Below, piece by piece: positions 9,253 through 21,836 of a DNA stretch of 64,000 bases. How positions within the stretch are numbered: the stretch's first letter is position 1; every line of letters starts with the position of its first letter. Origin of the DNA: Hydractinia symbiolongicarpus (lineage: Eukaryota; Cnidaria; Hydrozoa; Anthoathecata; Hydractiniidae); contig NC_079876.1 of assembly GCF_029227915.1 (NCBI RefSeq), forward strand, positions 9,178,001-9,242,000. The letters run 5' to 3'. The notes beneath the pieces were generated by a model. That model saw only the letters and a program-made list of their open reading frames with translations. It did no database searches and had not been told where the DNA came from. A program made the position numbers and the translations under genes.

Positions 9253-12200
9253 ACTCGGTGCTGTGGTAGCGCTTCATTTAAGAATTAAGATGAAAAAGTC
9301 ATTTTTTACTGTGGGACCAATCCTAGCCGTTATTGCGCGCTGAAGAAAAAGCGACAGTTTCAAAAACTACATTTCATTGACTTTTTAACAGTATCAATGC
9401 GTTCGAGTTACAACGCTTGAGTCACATATTCGTACCAACATGCATTTCTTGATATTTTTCAGGTATTACTAAGTTGTATGGCTTTTAACAGCGAAACGAT
9501 TAACTGTGGGACTTAATTGAACTAATTATGGACTGTGACCCTATAAATGTGAAAGTGAGACAATTGGACTCCAAGAAATAACATTCTTCTTAATTTGACA
9601 TGATTGCCGAAACTCAGCGATTACACTGGACGCTGTAGTAGCACTTCATTTAAGAATTAACATAAGAAAGTCATTTTTTTACTGTAAGACCAATCCTAGC
9701 CGTTATTGCGCGCTGAAGAAATAGCAGCAGTTTACAAAACTACAGTTCATTGACTTTCTAACGGTGTCAGTCCGTTTGAGTTTCAACGGTTGGGTCACAT
9801 ATTCGTACCAACATGTATTTAGCGATAATTATCTGACATTACTAGGTAGCATCGCTTTTAACAGTGAAACGATTGACTGTGGGACTTAATTGAACTAACT
9901 TTGGTCTGTGACCTGATCAATGTGATAAATGAGAAAATTGGACTACAAGAAATAACATTCTTCTTAACTTGACATGATTGCCGAAACTCACCCATTACAA
10001 CGGGCGCTGTGGTAGCGTTTCAATTAAAAATTAAGATAAAAAAGTAATTTGTTTGCTGTGGGACCAATCCTAGCCATTAGCGCGCGCTGAAGAAATAGCG
10101 ACAGTTTCAAAAACTAAATTTCATTGACTTTCTAACGGTATCAATCCGTTTCAGTTACAACGATTGCGTCACATATTCGTACGAACATGTATTTAGCGAT
10201 ATTTTTCTCATATTACTAGGTAGCATCGCTTTTAACAGTGAAACGATTGACTGTGAGACTAAATTTAACTGATTTTGGTCTGTGACGTTGTAAATGTTAT
10301 AAGTGAGACAAGTGGACTCCAAGAAATAACATTCTTTATAATTTGACATGATTGCCGGAACTCAGCGATTACACTGGGCGCTGTGGTAGCGCTTCATTTA
10401 AGAAAATAGATAAGTAGGTCATTCTTTACTGTGGGACCAATCCTAGCCGTTATCGCGCGCTGAAGGAAAAGCGACAGTTTCAAAAACTACATTTCATTGA
10501 CTTTTTAACAGGATCAATCCGTTCGAGTTACAACGCTTGAGTCACATATTCGTACCAACATGCATTTCTTGATATTTTTCAGGTATTACTAAGTTGTATG
10601 GCTTTTAACAGCGAAACGATTAACTGTGGGACTTAATTGAACTAATTATGGACTGTGACCCTATAAATGTGAAAGTGAGACAATTGGACTCCAAGAAATA
10701 ACATTCATCTTAATTTGACATGATTGCCGAAACTCAGCGATTACACTGGACGATGTAGTAGCACTTCATTTAAGAATTAACATAAGAAAGTCATTTTTTT
10801 ACTGTAAGACCAATCCTAGCCGTTATTGCGCGCTGAAGAAATAGCAGCAGTTTCAAAAACTACATTTCATTGACTTTCTAACGGTGTCAGTCCGTTTGAG
10901 TTTCAACGGTTGGGTCACATATTCGTACCAACATGTATTTAGCGATAATTATCTGACATTACTAGATAGCATCGCTTTTAACAGTGAAACGATTGACTGT
11001 GGGACTTAATTGAACTAACTTTGGCCTGTGACCTGATCAATGTGATAAATGAGAAAATTGGACTACAAGAAATAACATTCTTCTTAACTTGACATGATTG
11101 CCGAAACTCAGCCATTACAATGGGCGCTGTGGTAGCGTTTCAATTAAAAATTAAGATAAAAAAGTAATTTGTTTGCTGTGGGACCAATCCTAGCCATTAG
11201 CGCGCGCTGAAGAAATAGCGACAGTTTCAAAAACTAAATTTCATTGACTTTCTAACGGTATCAATCCGTTTCAGTTACAACGATTGCGTCACATATTCGT
11301 ACGAACATGTATTTAGCGATATTTTTCTCATATTACTAGGTTGCATCGCTTTTAACAGTGACACGATTGACTGTAAGACTAAATTTAACTGATTTTGGTC
11401 TGTGACGTTATAAATGTTATAAGTGAGACAAGTGGACTCCAAGAAATAACATTCTTTATAATTTGACATGATTGCCGGAACTCAGCGATTACACTGGGCG
11501 CTGTGGTAGCGCTTCATTTAAGAAAATAGATAAGTAAGTCATTCTTTACTGTGGGACCAATCCTAGCCGTTATCGCGCGCTGAAGGAAAAGCGACAGTTT
11601 CAAAAACTACATTTCATTGACTTTTTAACAGGATCAATCCGTTCGAGTTACAACGCTTGAGTCACATATTCGTACCAACATGCATTTCTTGATATTTTTC
11701 AGGTATTACTAAGTTGTATGGCTTTTAACAGCGAAACGATTAACTGTGGGACTTAATTGAACTAATTATGGACTGTGACCCTATAAATGTGAAAGTGAGA
11801 CAATTGGACTCCAAGAAATAACATTCATCTTAATTTGACATGATTGCCGAAACTCAGCGATTACACTGGACGCTGTAGTAGCACTTCATTTAAGAATTAA
11901 CATAAGAAAGTCATTTTTTTACTGTAAGACCAATCCTAGCCGTTATTGCGCACTGAAGAAATAGCAGCAGTTTCAAAAACTACATTTCATTGACTTTCTA
12001 ACGGTGTCAGTCCGTTTGAGTTTCAACGGTTGGGTCACATATTCGTACCAACATGTATTTAGCGATAATTATCTGACATTACTAGATAGCATCGCTTTTA
12101 ACAGTGAAACGATTGACTGTGGGACTTAATTGAACTAACTTTGGCCTGTGACCTGATCAATGTGATAAATGAAAAAATTGGACTACAAGAAATAACATTC

Positions 12201-13733
12201 TTCTTAACTTGACATGATTGCCGAAACTCAGCCATTACAATGGGCGCTGTGGTAGCGTTTCAATTAAAAATTAAGATAAAAAAGTAATTTGTTTGCTGTG
12301 GGACCAATCCTAGCCATTAGCGCGCGCTGAAGAAATAGCGACAGTTTCAAAAACTAAATTTCATTGACTTTCTAACGGTATCAATCCGTTTCAGTTACAA
12401 CGATTGCGTCACATATTCGTACGAACATGTATTTAGCGATATTTTTCTCATATTACTGGGTTGCATCGCTTTTAACAGTGACACGATTGACTGTAAGACT
12501 AAATTTAACTGATTTTGGTCTGTGACGTTATAATAGTTATAAGTGAGACAAGTGGACTCCAAGAAATAACATTCTTTATAATTTGACATGATTGCCGGAA
12601 CTCAGCGATTACACTGGGCGCTGTGGTAGCGCTTCATTTAAGAAAATAGATAAGTAAGTCATTCTTTACTGTGGGACCAATCCTAGCCGTTATCGCGCGC
12701 TGAAGGAAAAGCGACAGTTTCAAAAACTACATTTCATTGACTTTTTAACAGGATCAATCCGTTCGAGTTACAACGCTTGAGTCACATATTCGTACCAACA
12801 TGTAGTTAGCGATACTTTTCGGAAATTACTAGGTTACATCGCCTTTACCAATGAAACGATTGACTGTGGGATTTAATTGAACTAATTATGGACTGTGACC
12901 CTATAAATGTGAAAGTGAGACAATTGGACTCCAAGAAATAACATTCTTCTTAACTTGACATGATTGCCGAAACTCAGCCATTACAATAGGCGCTGTGGAA
13001 GCGTTTCAATTAAAAATTAAGATGAAAAAGTCATTTGTTTGCTGTGGGACCAATCCTAGCCATTAGCGCGCGCTGAGGAAATAGCGACAGTTTCAAAAAC
13101 TAAATTTCATTGACTTTCTAACGGTATCAATCCGTTTCAGTTACAACGATTGCGTCACATATTCGTACGAACATGTATTTAGCGATATTTTTCTCATATT
13201 AATAGGTTGCATTTCTTTTAACAGTGAAACGATTGACTGTGAGACTAAATTTAACTGATTTTGGTCTGTGACGGTATAAATGTTATAAGTGAGACAAGTG
13301 GACTCCAAGAAATAATATTCTTTATAATTTGACATGATTGCCGGAACTCAGCGATTACACTGGGCGCTGTGGTAGCGCTTCATTTAAGAAAATAGATAAG
13401 TAAGTCATTCTTTACTGTGGGACCAATCCTAGCCGTTATCGCGCGCTGAAGAAATAGCGACAGTTTCAAAAACTACATTTCATTGACTTTCTAACGGTGT
13501 CAGTCCGTTTGAGTTGCAACGGTTGGATCACATATACGTACCAACATGTATTTAGCGATATTTTTCGGATATTACTAGGTTGCATCGCCTTTAACAATGA
13601 AACGATTGACTGTGGGACTTAATTGAACTAACTTTGGACTGTGACCTGATGAATGTGATAAATGAGACAATTGGACTTCAAGAAATAACATTGTTCTTAA
13701 TTTGACATGATTGCCGAAACTCAGCGACTACAC
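9253..13733 (+). repeat. satellite segment between retroelements, A-BC-D trimer repeat
   Basis: The right part of the interrupted C monomer (from about 9253) is followed by D 9615, A 9989, BC 10363, D 10735, A 11109, BC 11483, D 11855, A 12229, a C-B-C mosaic 12603, A variant 12975, B 13349 and 12 bp of C (13722-13733). The trimer period is exactly 1,120 bp for two units (9989 to 11109 to 12229). About 4.48 kb separates the two retroelements, i.e. twelve monomers. No gene is seen. Confidence 0.88.
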
Positions 13734-14973
13734 AGCAGGGGTATTCAACAGGCTTGGACTAGTTTGCGATGATAATAAATCTGATATACCTGATGAATGT
13801 GTTGGGAGTCAATATAGAAATGATCAAAATCCGACACATAATTCTTACCAAAATTCTTTAGATGAAATACATAAATTACGAATTAAGTACCCTTCCAATC
13901 CTCTTTTAGGCTATTTAAACATTAATAGTCTCAGAAACAAAATAATTGATGCAAGAGAAATTCTGACAGAATTTTCACCTGATTTTTTTGTATTTGCTGA
14001 AACCAAACTAGATGAGAGTTTTCCAAACGAACAATTCTATATTGATAACTATATTAGAACTAGAAAAGATAGGAACAAAAATGGAGGAGGGTTAATTGAA
14101 TATGTTAAGAACGGAATAGCCTGTAGGCAAGTTAATGATTTGGGTGTAACAAATAATGAAATCATTTCCTCAGAATTAACGATAAGAAATAAAAAATGGA
14201 CAGTTATCAGTATTTATAGACCACCTCATTATTCAAACTTAAACAACTTTTTTGAGGAATTAGAGATAGCTTTAAATAAAGCTCTATCTAAAGTCGAAAA
14301 CATAATAATTATGGGTGATATAAATATCGATTGCCATAACTCGAACGATTCTGGTTTCGAAACCTTAAATAATTTCTGTGATATTTTTAGTCTTGAAAAT
14401 CTTGTCAAAAACAAAACTTGTTTTGCTAGTCCTAACGGAACAGCTATATATGTCATTCTTACAAATAGACCCAGATGTTTTCAACACACACTAACATGTG
14501 AAACAGGATTAAGTGATCATCATCATATGGTAACAACATTTTTAAAATCTCATTTAGCACGCTTAGCATCCAAGAAAATTATTTACAGAAGTTACAAAAA
14601 TTTTAATGAAGCCAACTTTTTACGTGATGTTGAGAACGCAAATTTTATTTGTAATAGTAAAGATCCTGAACTGAATTATGAAAACCTCACCAATGTTTTC
14701 ACATCTATCATAGAAAAGCATGCCCCACAGAAGCAAAAAACTCTGCGTGGAAAAGAGGCACCATTTATGACAAAAGAGTTTAAAAAGGCAATATATACAA
14801 GGTCTAGGTTCAAAAATAAATACAATAAAAATCCTACTTCTGAAAACAAAATCACGTACAAGAAACAGAGAAACAAGTGTGTAAATTTACGCAAAAAGGC
14901 TATCAAAAACCATTTCAAAAAGGGTAACAGAATCAGGTTTTATTTCCAGAAAAACCTTTTGGGAAACTGTTAA
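13734..14973 (+). pseudogene. retroelement endonuclease region (copy 2), frameshifted before the RT
   Basis: The open frame is 13711-14973; its first codons are satellite-derived with a TTG start, so it is not a genuine start. The protein is the same AP-like endonuclease as at 5988-7227, with only one visible amino-acid difference (Val for Ile at residue 146) and one silent change. The Asn, Glu, Asp and His motif residues are present, and Tyr again replaces the usual Asp at 247. The frame stops at 14971-14973 and the RT resumes in the next frame, as in copy 1, so both defects predate the duplication. Confidence 0.88.
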
Positions 14974-14977
14974 ACCC

Positions 14978-16813
14978 TTGATATCAAATAAAAGTGGAAT
15001 AAGCAAAGGAGATATAGCGATCGCTCAAAATGAAAGTTTAGTTACTGATAAAAAACAGCTAACCAAACTTTTCAACGAATACTACATCAATATTTTAGAA
15101 AATTCTTGTGGCATGAAACCAAATCCTATAAAATATAAGAATGTAAATGATAAGTCAAAAATGATTGAAGAAATTGTTGATAGTTTTGAAAATCATCCAA
15201 GTATCATTAAAATAAATGAAATCAATGATTCTAACAACAATGAGAACTTCACATTACAAGAAGTTCATGAAAATACAATTTCTAAACTGTTTAATGATTT
15301 AAACACCAAAGTATCAACAGGTGAAGATACAATACCATCAAAGCTGACAAAATTAGCAAAAAGGCACCTAGTAACGCCACTAACAGATGCTATAAATAGT
15401 AGCATAGCTTCAAACAAATTTCCAAGCAAAGCTAAGCGGGCTGCTGTAACGCCATTGGATAAGGGAGGAAAAGATAAAACTAAAATATCAAACTACAGGC
15501 CTGTCAGTTTTTTAAATGTTTTTTCTAAATTTTACGAAAGGGTTATGAAAGAACAAATAACCGCTTATATGGAATCAAAATTGTCGACCTTTCTCTCCGC
15601 CTATAGGAAATGCTATAGTACCCAACAAGTACTAATTCGCTTAATAGAGGAATGGAAGAGTAAACTTGATAAGAATTATGTGGTGGGTGCGATTTTGATG
15701 GATCTTTCAAAAGCTTTTGACTGTGTACCACATGACTTACTAATTGCGAAATTAGCTGCTTACGGATTTGACAATAAGTCTCTTCAATTTATTCTATCTT
15801 ATCTTACTGATAGAGAGCAAGCCACTCGAATAAATGGGATCTATAGTCTATTTCAAATTATCTTATCTGGTGTACCACAAGGTTCTATTTTGATACCTAT
15901 CATATTCAATATATTTATAAATGATTTGTTTCTTTTTATAGAAAAATATAACTTACATAATTACGCTGATGATAACACAATATCCAACTTCTCAAATTCT
16001 ATTCCTAATTTGATAAATACTTTAGAAAACGAAGCTAAAACTGCCCTCTCCTGGTTAAAAGAGAATAAAATGATTGCAAACCCTGAAAAGTTTCACTCGA
16101 TAATTCTGACAAAAAATAAGGCAGATAATTTAGGTCTAAAATTTAACATAGGAAATAAAACTATTGAAAGTGAAAATAACGTGAAATTACTAGGTGTGAC
16201 TATAGACAATAAATTAAATTTTGACAGACACGTTAGTGATTTGTGTCGCAAGGCATCAGCCCAACTAAATGCCTTATTTCGATTTAGAAGTTTCTTATCC
16301 TTTCAAGCAAAATATATTTTAGTTCAAAGTTTTATCTACGCAAATTTCAATTATTGTTCCCTTATAAGGCATTTTTCTTCTTCTAAATCTTTATCTAAAG
16401 TCGAAATGATACAAAAACGAGCATTAAGATTTCTGTATAATGATACGGTAAGTACATACCAAAATTTACTTGAAAATTCCAGCAAGAGTCACATGAATGT
16501 AAATCGCTTACGGTCATTGTGTATAGAAATCTCTAAAACTATAAATAACAGCAGCCCTCTTTTTATGAAAGATATATTTTGTTTAAATGATAACGGTAGG
16601 ACAGTCAGAGAACAAAATACAAATAATTTGGTAGTCTTAAGGAAAAGGACCGCGACTCTTGGAACTAATAGCTTATCAGCCCTGGGACCAAAGATTTGGA
16701 ATAACCTACCATCACATTTGAAACGATGTGACAACCTTAAAGTTTTTAAAAGCACGATTAAAATGTGGGACGGATCTAAATGTAACTGTGATGAATGTAT
16801 GGTCCCCTTATAG
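14978..16813 (+). pseudogene. retroelement reverse transcriptase (copy 2), full-length C-terminus
   Basis: 611 codons are open here without interruption. Palm motifs are Asp 242 in LMDLSKAFD (codon at 15701), SGVPQGSIL at 297-305 and YADD at 329-332 (15962-15973). The residue after SGVPQGSIL is Ile (ATA at 15893), where the family normally has Gly and copy 1 has Arg (AGA). One plausible path is an early G-to-A change shared by both copies followed by a second change in copy 2. The C-terminus holds a WNNLP block and ends with a Cys cluster (CNCDEC) typical of this element group. It lacks its own start codon, because the upstream endonuclease lies in another frame. Labelled a pseudogene for that reason, although the RT frame itself is intact. 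Confidence 0.88.
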
Positions 16814-16885
16814 AACTTTGTTGTTATTATTGTTTATATATATAAAAAAAATGATTTTATTTAATTGTAAACATAAAAAAAATTT

Positions 16886-16955
16886 AGTCGATTTACATTA
16901 GTTTTCTTAATTACTTTTTTTTTGGAAACTATTGTAAATATGTGAAAAATCGACT
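16886..16955 (+). other. inverted repeat in retroelement 3' UTR (copy 2)
   Basis: AGTCGATTT at 16886 pairs with AAATCGACT ending at 16955, the same 9-bp stem as in copy 1. Confidence 0.55.
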
Positions 16956-16958
16956 TTA

Positions 16959-16964
16959 AATAAA
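16959..16964 (+). promoter_or_regulatory. AATAAA polyadenylation signal (copy 2)
   Basis: Canonical AATAAA just upstream of the A-rich tail, at the position equivalent to 9214-9219. Confidence 0.6.
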
Positions 16965-16997
16965 TTGAAAAGAAAAAAAGAAAAAAAAAAGAAAAGA

Positions 16998-19900
16998 ACT
17001 CGGTGCTGTGGTAGCGCTTCATTTAAGAATTAAGATGAAAAAGTCATTTTTTACTGTGGGACCAATCCTAGCCGTTATTGCGCGCTGAAGAAAAAGCGAC
17101 AGTTTCAAAAACTACATTTCATTGACTTTTTAACAGTATCAATCCGTTCGAGTTACAACGCTTGAGTCACATATTCGTACCAACATGCATTTCTTGATAT
17201 TTTTCAGGTATTACTAAGTTGTATGGCTTTTAACAGCGAAACGATTGACTGTGGGACTTAATTGAACTAATTATGGACTGTGACCCTAAAAATGTGAAAG
17301 TGAGACAATTTTCTTCAAGAAATAACATTCTTCTTAATTTGACGTGATTGCCGAAACTCAGCGATTACACTGGACGCTGTGGTAGCGCTTCATTTAAGAA
17401 TTAACATAAGAAAGTCATTTTTTTACTGTGGGACCAATCCTAGCCGTTATCGCGCTCTGAAAAAATAGCGACAGTTTCCAAAACTACATTTCATTGACTT
17501 TCTAACGGTGTCAGTCCGTTTGAGTTTCAACGGTTGGGTCACATATTCGTACCAACATGTATTTAGCGATATTTTTCTCATATTACTAGGTTGCATCGCT
17601 TTTAACAGTGAAACGAATGACTGTGGGACTTAATTGAACTAACTTTGGACTGTGACCTGATCGATGAGATAAATGAGAAAATTGGACTCCAAGAAATAAC
17701 ATTCTTCTTAACTTGACATGATTGTCGGAATTTGACAATTACACTGGGCGCTGTGGTAGCGTTTCAATTAAAAATTAAGATAAAAAAGTCATTTTTTTGC
17801 TGTGGGACCAATCCTAGCCATTAGCGCGCGCTGAAAAAATAGCGACAGATTCAAAAACTACATTTCATTGACTTTCGAACGGTATCAATCCGCTTCAGTT
17901 ACAACGATTGCGTCACATATTCGTACCAACATGTATTTAGCGAAATTTTTCTCATATTACTAGGTTGCATCGCTTATAACAGTGAAACGATTGACTGTGA
18001 GACTTAATTGAACTAACTTTGGACTGTGACCTGATAAATGTGATAAATGAGACAATTGGACTCCAAGAAATAACATTCTTCCTAATTTGACAAGATTGCC
18101 GAAACTCAGAGATTACACTGGGCGCTGTGGTAGCGCTTTATTTAAGAATTTAGATAAATAAGTCATTATTTACTGTGGGACCAATCCTAGCCGTTATCGC
18201 GCTCTGAAGAAATAGCGACAGTTTCAAAAACTACATTTCATTGACTTTCTAACGGTGTCAGTCCGTTTGAGTTACAACGGTTGGATCACATATTCGTACC
18301 AACTTGTATTTCTTGACATTTTTTAGGTATTACTAGGTTGTATGGCTTTTAACAGCGAAACGATTGACTGTGGGACTTAATTGAACTGATTATGGACTGT
18401 GACACTATAAATGTGAAAGTGAGACAATTGGACTCCAAGAAATAACATTCTTCTTAATTTGAAGTGATTGCCGAAACTCAGCGATTACACTGGGCGCTGT
18501 GGTAGCGCTTCATTTAAGAATTAAGATAAGAAAGTCATTTTTGTACTGTGGGACTAATCCTGGCCGTTATCGCGCGCTGAAGAAACACCGACAGTTTCAA
18601 AAACTACATTTCATTGACTTTCTAACGGTGTCAGTCCGTTTGAGTTACAACGGTTGGGTCATATATTCGCACCAACATGTATTTAGCGATATTTTTCTCA
18701 TATTTCTAGGTTGCATCGCTTTTAACAGTGAAACGATTGACTGTGGGACTAAATTGAACTAATTTTGGTCTGTGACCTTATAAATGTTATAAATGAGACA
18801 AGTGGACTCCAAGAAATAACATTCTTTTTAATTTGACATGATTGCCGGAACTCAGCGATTACACTGGGCGCTGTGGTAGCGCTTCATTTAAGAATTTAGA
18901 TAAATAAGTCATTATTTACTGAGGGACCAATCCTATCCGTTATCGCGCGTGGAAGAAATAGCGACAGTTTCAAAAACTACATTTCATTGACTTTCTAACA
19001 GTATCAATCCGTTTGAGTTACAACAGTTGACTCACATATTCGAACCAACATGTGTTTTTTGATATTTTTCAGGTATTGCTAGGTTGTATGGCTTTCAACA
19101 GCGAAACGATTGACTGTGGGACTTAATTGAACTGATTATGGACTGTGACCATATAAATGTGAAAGTGAGAAAATTGGACTCCAAGAAATAACATTTTTCT
19201 TAACTTGACGTGATTGGCGGAACTCAACGATTACACTGGGCTCTGTGGTAGCGCTTTATTTAAAAATTTAGATTAATAAGTCATTTTTTACTGTGGGAGC
19301 AATCCTAGCCGTTATCACGCGCTGAGGAAATAGCGACAGTTTCAAAAACTACATTTCATTGACTTTCTAACGGTGTCAGTCCGTTTGAGTTACAACGGTT
19401 GGATCACATATTCGTACCAACATGTATTTAGCGATATTTTTCCGACATTACTAGGTTGCATCGCCTTTAACAATGAAACGATTGACTGTGGGACTTAATT
19501 GGGCTATCGTTTGACTGTGACCTGATAAATTGGATAAGTGAGACAATTGGACTCCAAGAAATAACATTCTTCTTAATTTGACATGATTGCCGAAACTCAG
19601 CGATTACACTGGGCGCTGTGGTAGCGCTTCATTTAAGAATTAAGATAAAAAAGTCATTTTTTTACTGTGGGACCATTCCTAGCCGTTTTTGCGCGCAGAA
19701 GAAATAGCGACAGTTTCAGAAACTACATTTCATTGACCTTCTAACGGTGTCAGTCCGTTTGAGTTACAACGGTTGGGTCATATATTCGCACCAACATGTA
19801 TTTAGCGATGTTTTTCTGATACTACTAGGTTGTATCGCTTTTAACAGTAAAAGGATTGACTGTGGGACTAAATTGAATTGATTTTGGTCTGTGACCTTAT

Positions 19901-21836
19901 AAATGTTATAAATGAGACAAGTGGACTCCAAGAAATAACATTCTTTTTAATTTGACATGATTGCCGGAACTCAGCGATTACACTGGGCGCTGTTGTAGCG
20001 CTTCATTTAAGAATTTAGATAAATAAGTCATTCTTTACTGAGGGACCAATCCTATCCGTTATCGCTCGTGGAAGAAATAGCGACAGTTTTAAAAACTACA
20101 TTTCATTGACTTTCTAACAGTATCAATCCGTTTGAGTTACAACAGTTGAGTCACATTTTCGAACCAACATGTATTTCTTGAAATTTTTCAAGTATTACTA
20201 GGTTGTATGGCTTTTAACAGCGAAATGATTGACTGTGGGACTTCATTGAAAAAACTTTGGACTGTGACCTGATAAATGTGATAAATGAGACAATTGAACT
20301 CCAAGAAATAACATTCTTCTTAATTTGACATGATTGCCGAAACTCAGCAATTACACTGGGCGCTGTGGTAGCGCTTTATTTAAGAATTAAGATAAAAAAG
20401 TCATTTTTTACTGTGGGACCACTCCTAGCCGTTATCGCGCGCTGAAGAAACAGCGACAGTTTCAAAAACTACATTTCATTGACTTTCTAACGGTGTCAGT
20501 CCGTTTGAGTTACAACGGTTGGGTCATATATTCGCACCAACATGTATTTAGCGATATTTTTCTCATATTACTAGGTTGCATCGCTTTTAACAGTGAAACG
20601 ATTGATTTTGGGACTAAATTGAACTGATTTTGGTCTGTGACCTTATAAATGTTATAAGTGAGACAAGTGGACTCCAAGAAGTAACATTCTTTTTAACTTG
20701 ACATGATTGCCGGAACTCAGCGATTACACTGGGCGCTGCGGTAGCGCTTCATTTAAGAACTTAGATAAATAAGTCATTTTTTACTGTGGGACCAATTCTA
20801 GCCGTTATCGCGCGCTAAAGAATGAGCGACAGTTTCAAAAACTACATTTCATTGACTTTCTAACAGTATCAATCCGTTTGAGTTACAACAGTTGAGTCAC
20901 ATATTCGTACCAACATGTATTTTTTGATATTTTTCAGGTATTACTAGGTTGTATGGCTTTCAACAGCGAAATGATTGACTGTGGGACTTAATTGAACTGA
21001 TTATGGACTGTGACCCTATAAATGTGAAAGTGAGACAATTGGACTCCAAGAAATAACATTCTTCTTAATTTGACGTGATTGGCGGAACTCAACGATTACA
21101 CTGGACGCTGTGGCATCGCTTTATTTAAGAATTAAGATAAGAAAGTCATTTTTTTACCGTGGGACCAATCCTAGCCGTTATCGCGCGCTGAAAAAACAGC
21201 AACAGTTTCAAAAACTACATTTCATTGACTTTCTAACGGTGTCAGTCCGTATGAGTTACAACGGTTGGGTCATATATTCGCACCAACATGTATTTAGCGA
21301 TATTTTTCATATATTACTAGGTTGCATCGCTTTTAACAGTGAAACGATTGATTTTGGGACTAGATTGAACTGATTATGGACTGTGACCCTATAAATGTGA
21401 AAGTGAGACAATTGGACTCCAAGAAATAACATTCTTCTTAATTTGACGTGATTGGCGGAACTCAACGATTACACTGGGCTCTGTGGTAGCGCTTCATTTA
21501 AAAATTTAGATTAATAAGTCATTTTTTTACTGTGGGACCATTCCTAGCCGTTTTTGCGCGCAGAAGAAATAGCGACAGTTTCAGAAACTACATTTCATTG
21601 ACTTTCTAACGGTGTCACTCCGTTTGAATTACAACGGTTGGATCACATATTCGTACCAACATGTATTTAGCGATATTTTTCCAATATCACTAGGTTGCAT
21701 CGCCTTTAACAATGAAGCGATTGACTGTGGGACTTCATTGATATAACTTTGGACTGTGACCTGATAAATGTGATAAATGAGACAATTGGACTCCAAGAAA
21801 TAACATTCTTCTTAATTTGACATGATTGCCGAAACT
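16998..21836 (+). repeat. mixed satellite monomers without a clear higher-order period
   Basis: After the rest of the interrupted C monomer, monomers start at 17359, 17733, 18479, 18853, 19225, 19598, 19972, 20345, 20718, 21090 and about 21463. They are more varied than those to the left: classes I, II and III all occur, new words such as CTGGGCTCTGTGG appear, and the type D marker AGCGATAATTATC is replaced by AGCGATATTTTTC. I could not see a repeating order longer than one monomer. No gene is supported. Confidence 0.82.

Larger units (their letters stand above)
3362..9614 (+). repeat. 7.7-kb composite repeat unit, copy 1 (satellite plus retroelement)
   Basis: Matching points in this block and in 11109-17358 lie 7,745-7,747 bp apart: A monomer 3362/11109, A 4482/12229, B 5603/13349, retroelement start 5988/13734, AATAAA 9214/16959. 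The right flank stays alike for about one monomer (to about 9614) and then diverges. The left limit cannot be fixed because the upstream monomers resemble each other. Satellite and retroelement were therefore copied together. Confidence 0.85.
13734..16997 (+). mobile_element. non-LTR retrotransposon, 5'-truncated, copy 2
   Basis: Same element as 5988-9252, with identical 5' truncation point, identical satellite junctions and the same tail pattern. By eye the copies differ by about twelve substitutions and one single-base indel over about 3.26 kb, roughly 0.4%. Most differences lie in the RT. Copy 2 keeps the full C-terminal frame of the RT, so it is the better guide to the element, but it shares the endonuclease/RT frameshift and is not expected to be autonomous. 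Confidence 0.93.
16814..16997 (+). other. retroelement 3' UTR and A-rich tail (copy 2)
   Basis: Matches 9069-9252 with no difference noticed by eye. It ends in the same A-rich tail with interspersed G and the same junction ACTCGGTGCTG into type C satellite. Confidence 0.8.
11109..17358 (+). repeat. 7.7-kb composite repeat unit, copy 2 (satellite plus retroelement)
   Basis: Second copy of the composite block. It carries the same retroelement with the same junction bases. The satellite flank differs from copy 1 mainly at the monomer 12603-12974, which is a C-B-C mosaic where copy 1 (4856) is type B throughout. After 17358 the array changes to other monomer variants. Confidence 0.85.

Noticed and set aside
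1661-13335. 64-codon minus-strand frames starting with ATG in type A monomers (1661, 3528, 4648, 5395, 10155, 11275, 12395, 13141)
   Set aside because: Found only in type A monomers with TTTATAATTTGAC at the end; the TTTTTAATTTGAC variants introduce an immediate stop. No family resemblance and no codon-level constraint is visible.
6483-16755. Minus-strand open frames inside the retroelement (e.g. 6483-6710, 6930-7172, 7797-7985, 8743-8970 and their copy 2 equivalents)
   Set aside because: They are antisense shadows of the endonuclease and RT frames, with hydrophobic low-complexity translations.
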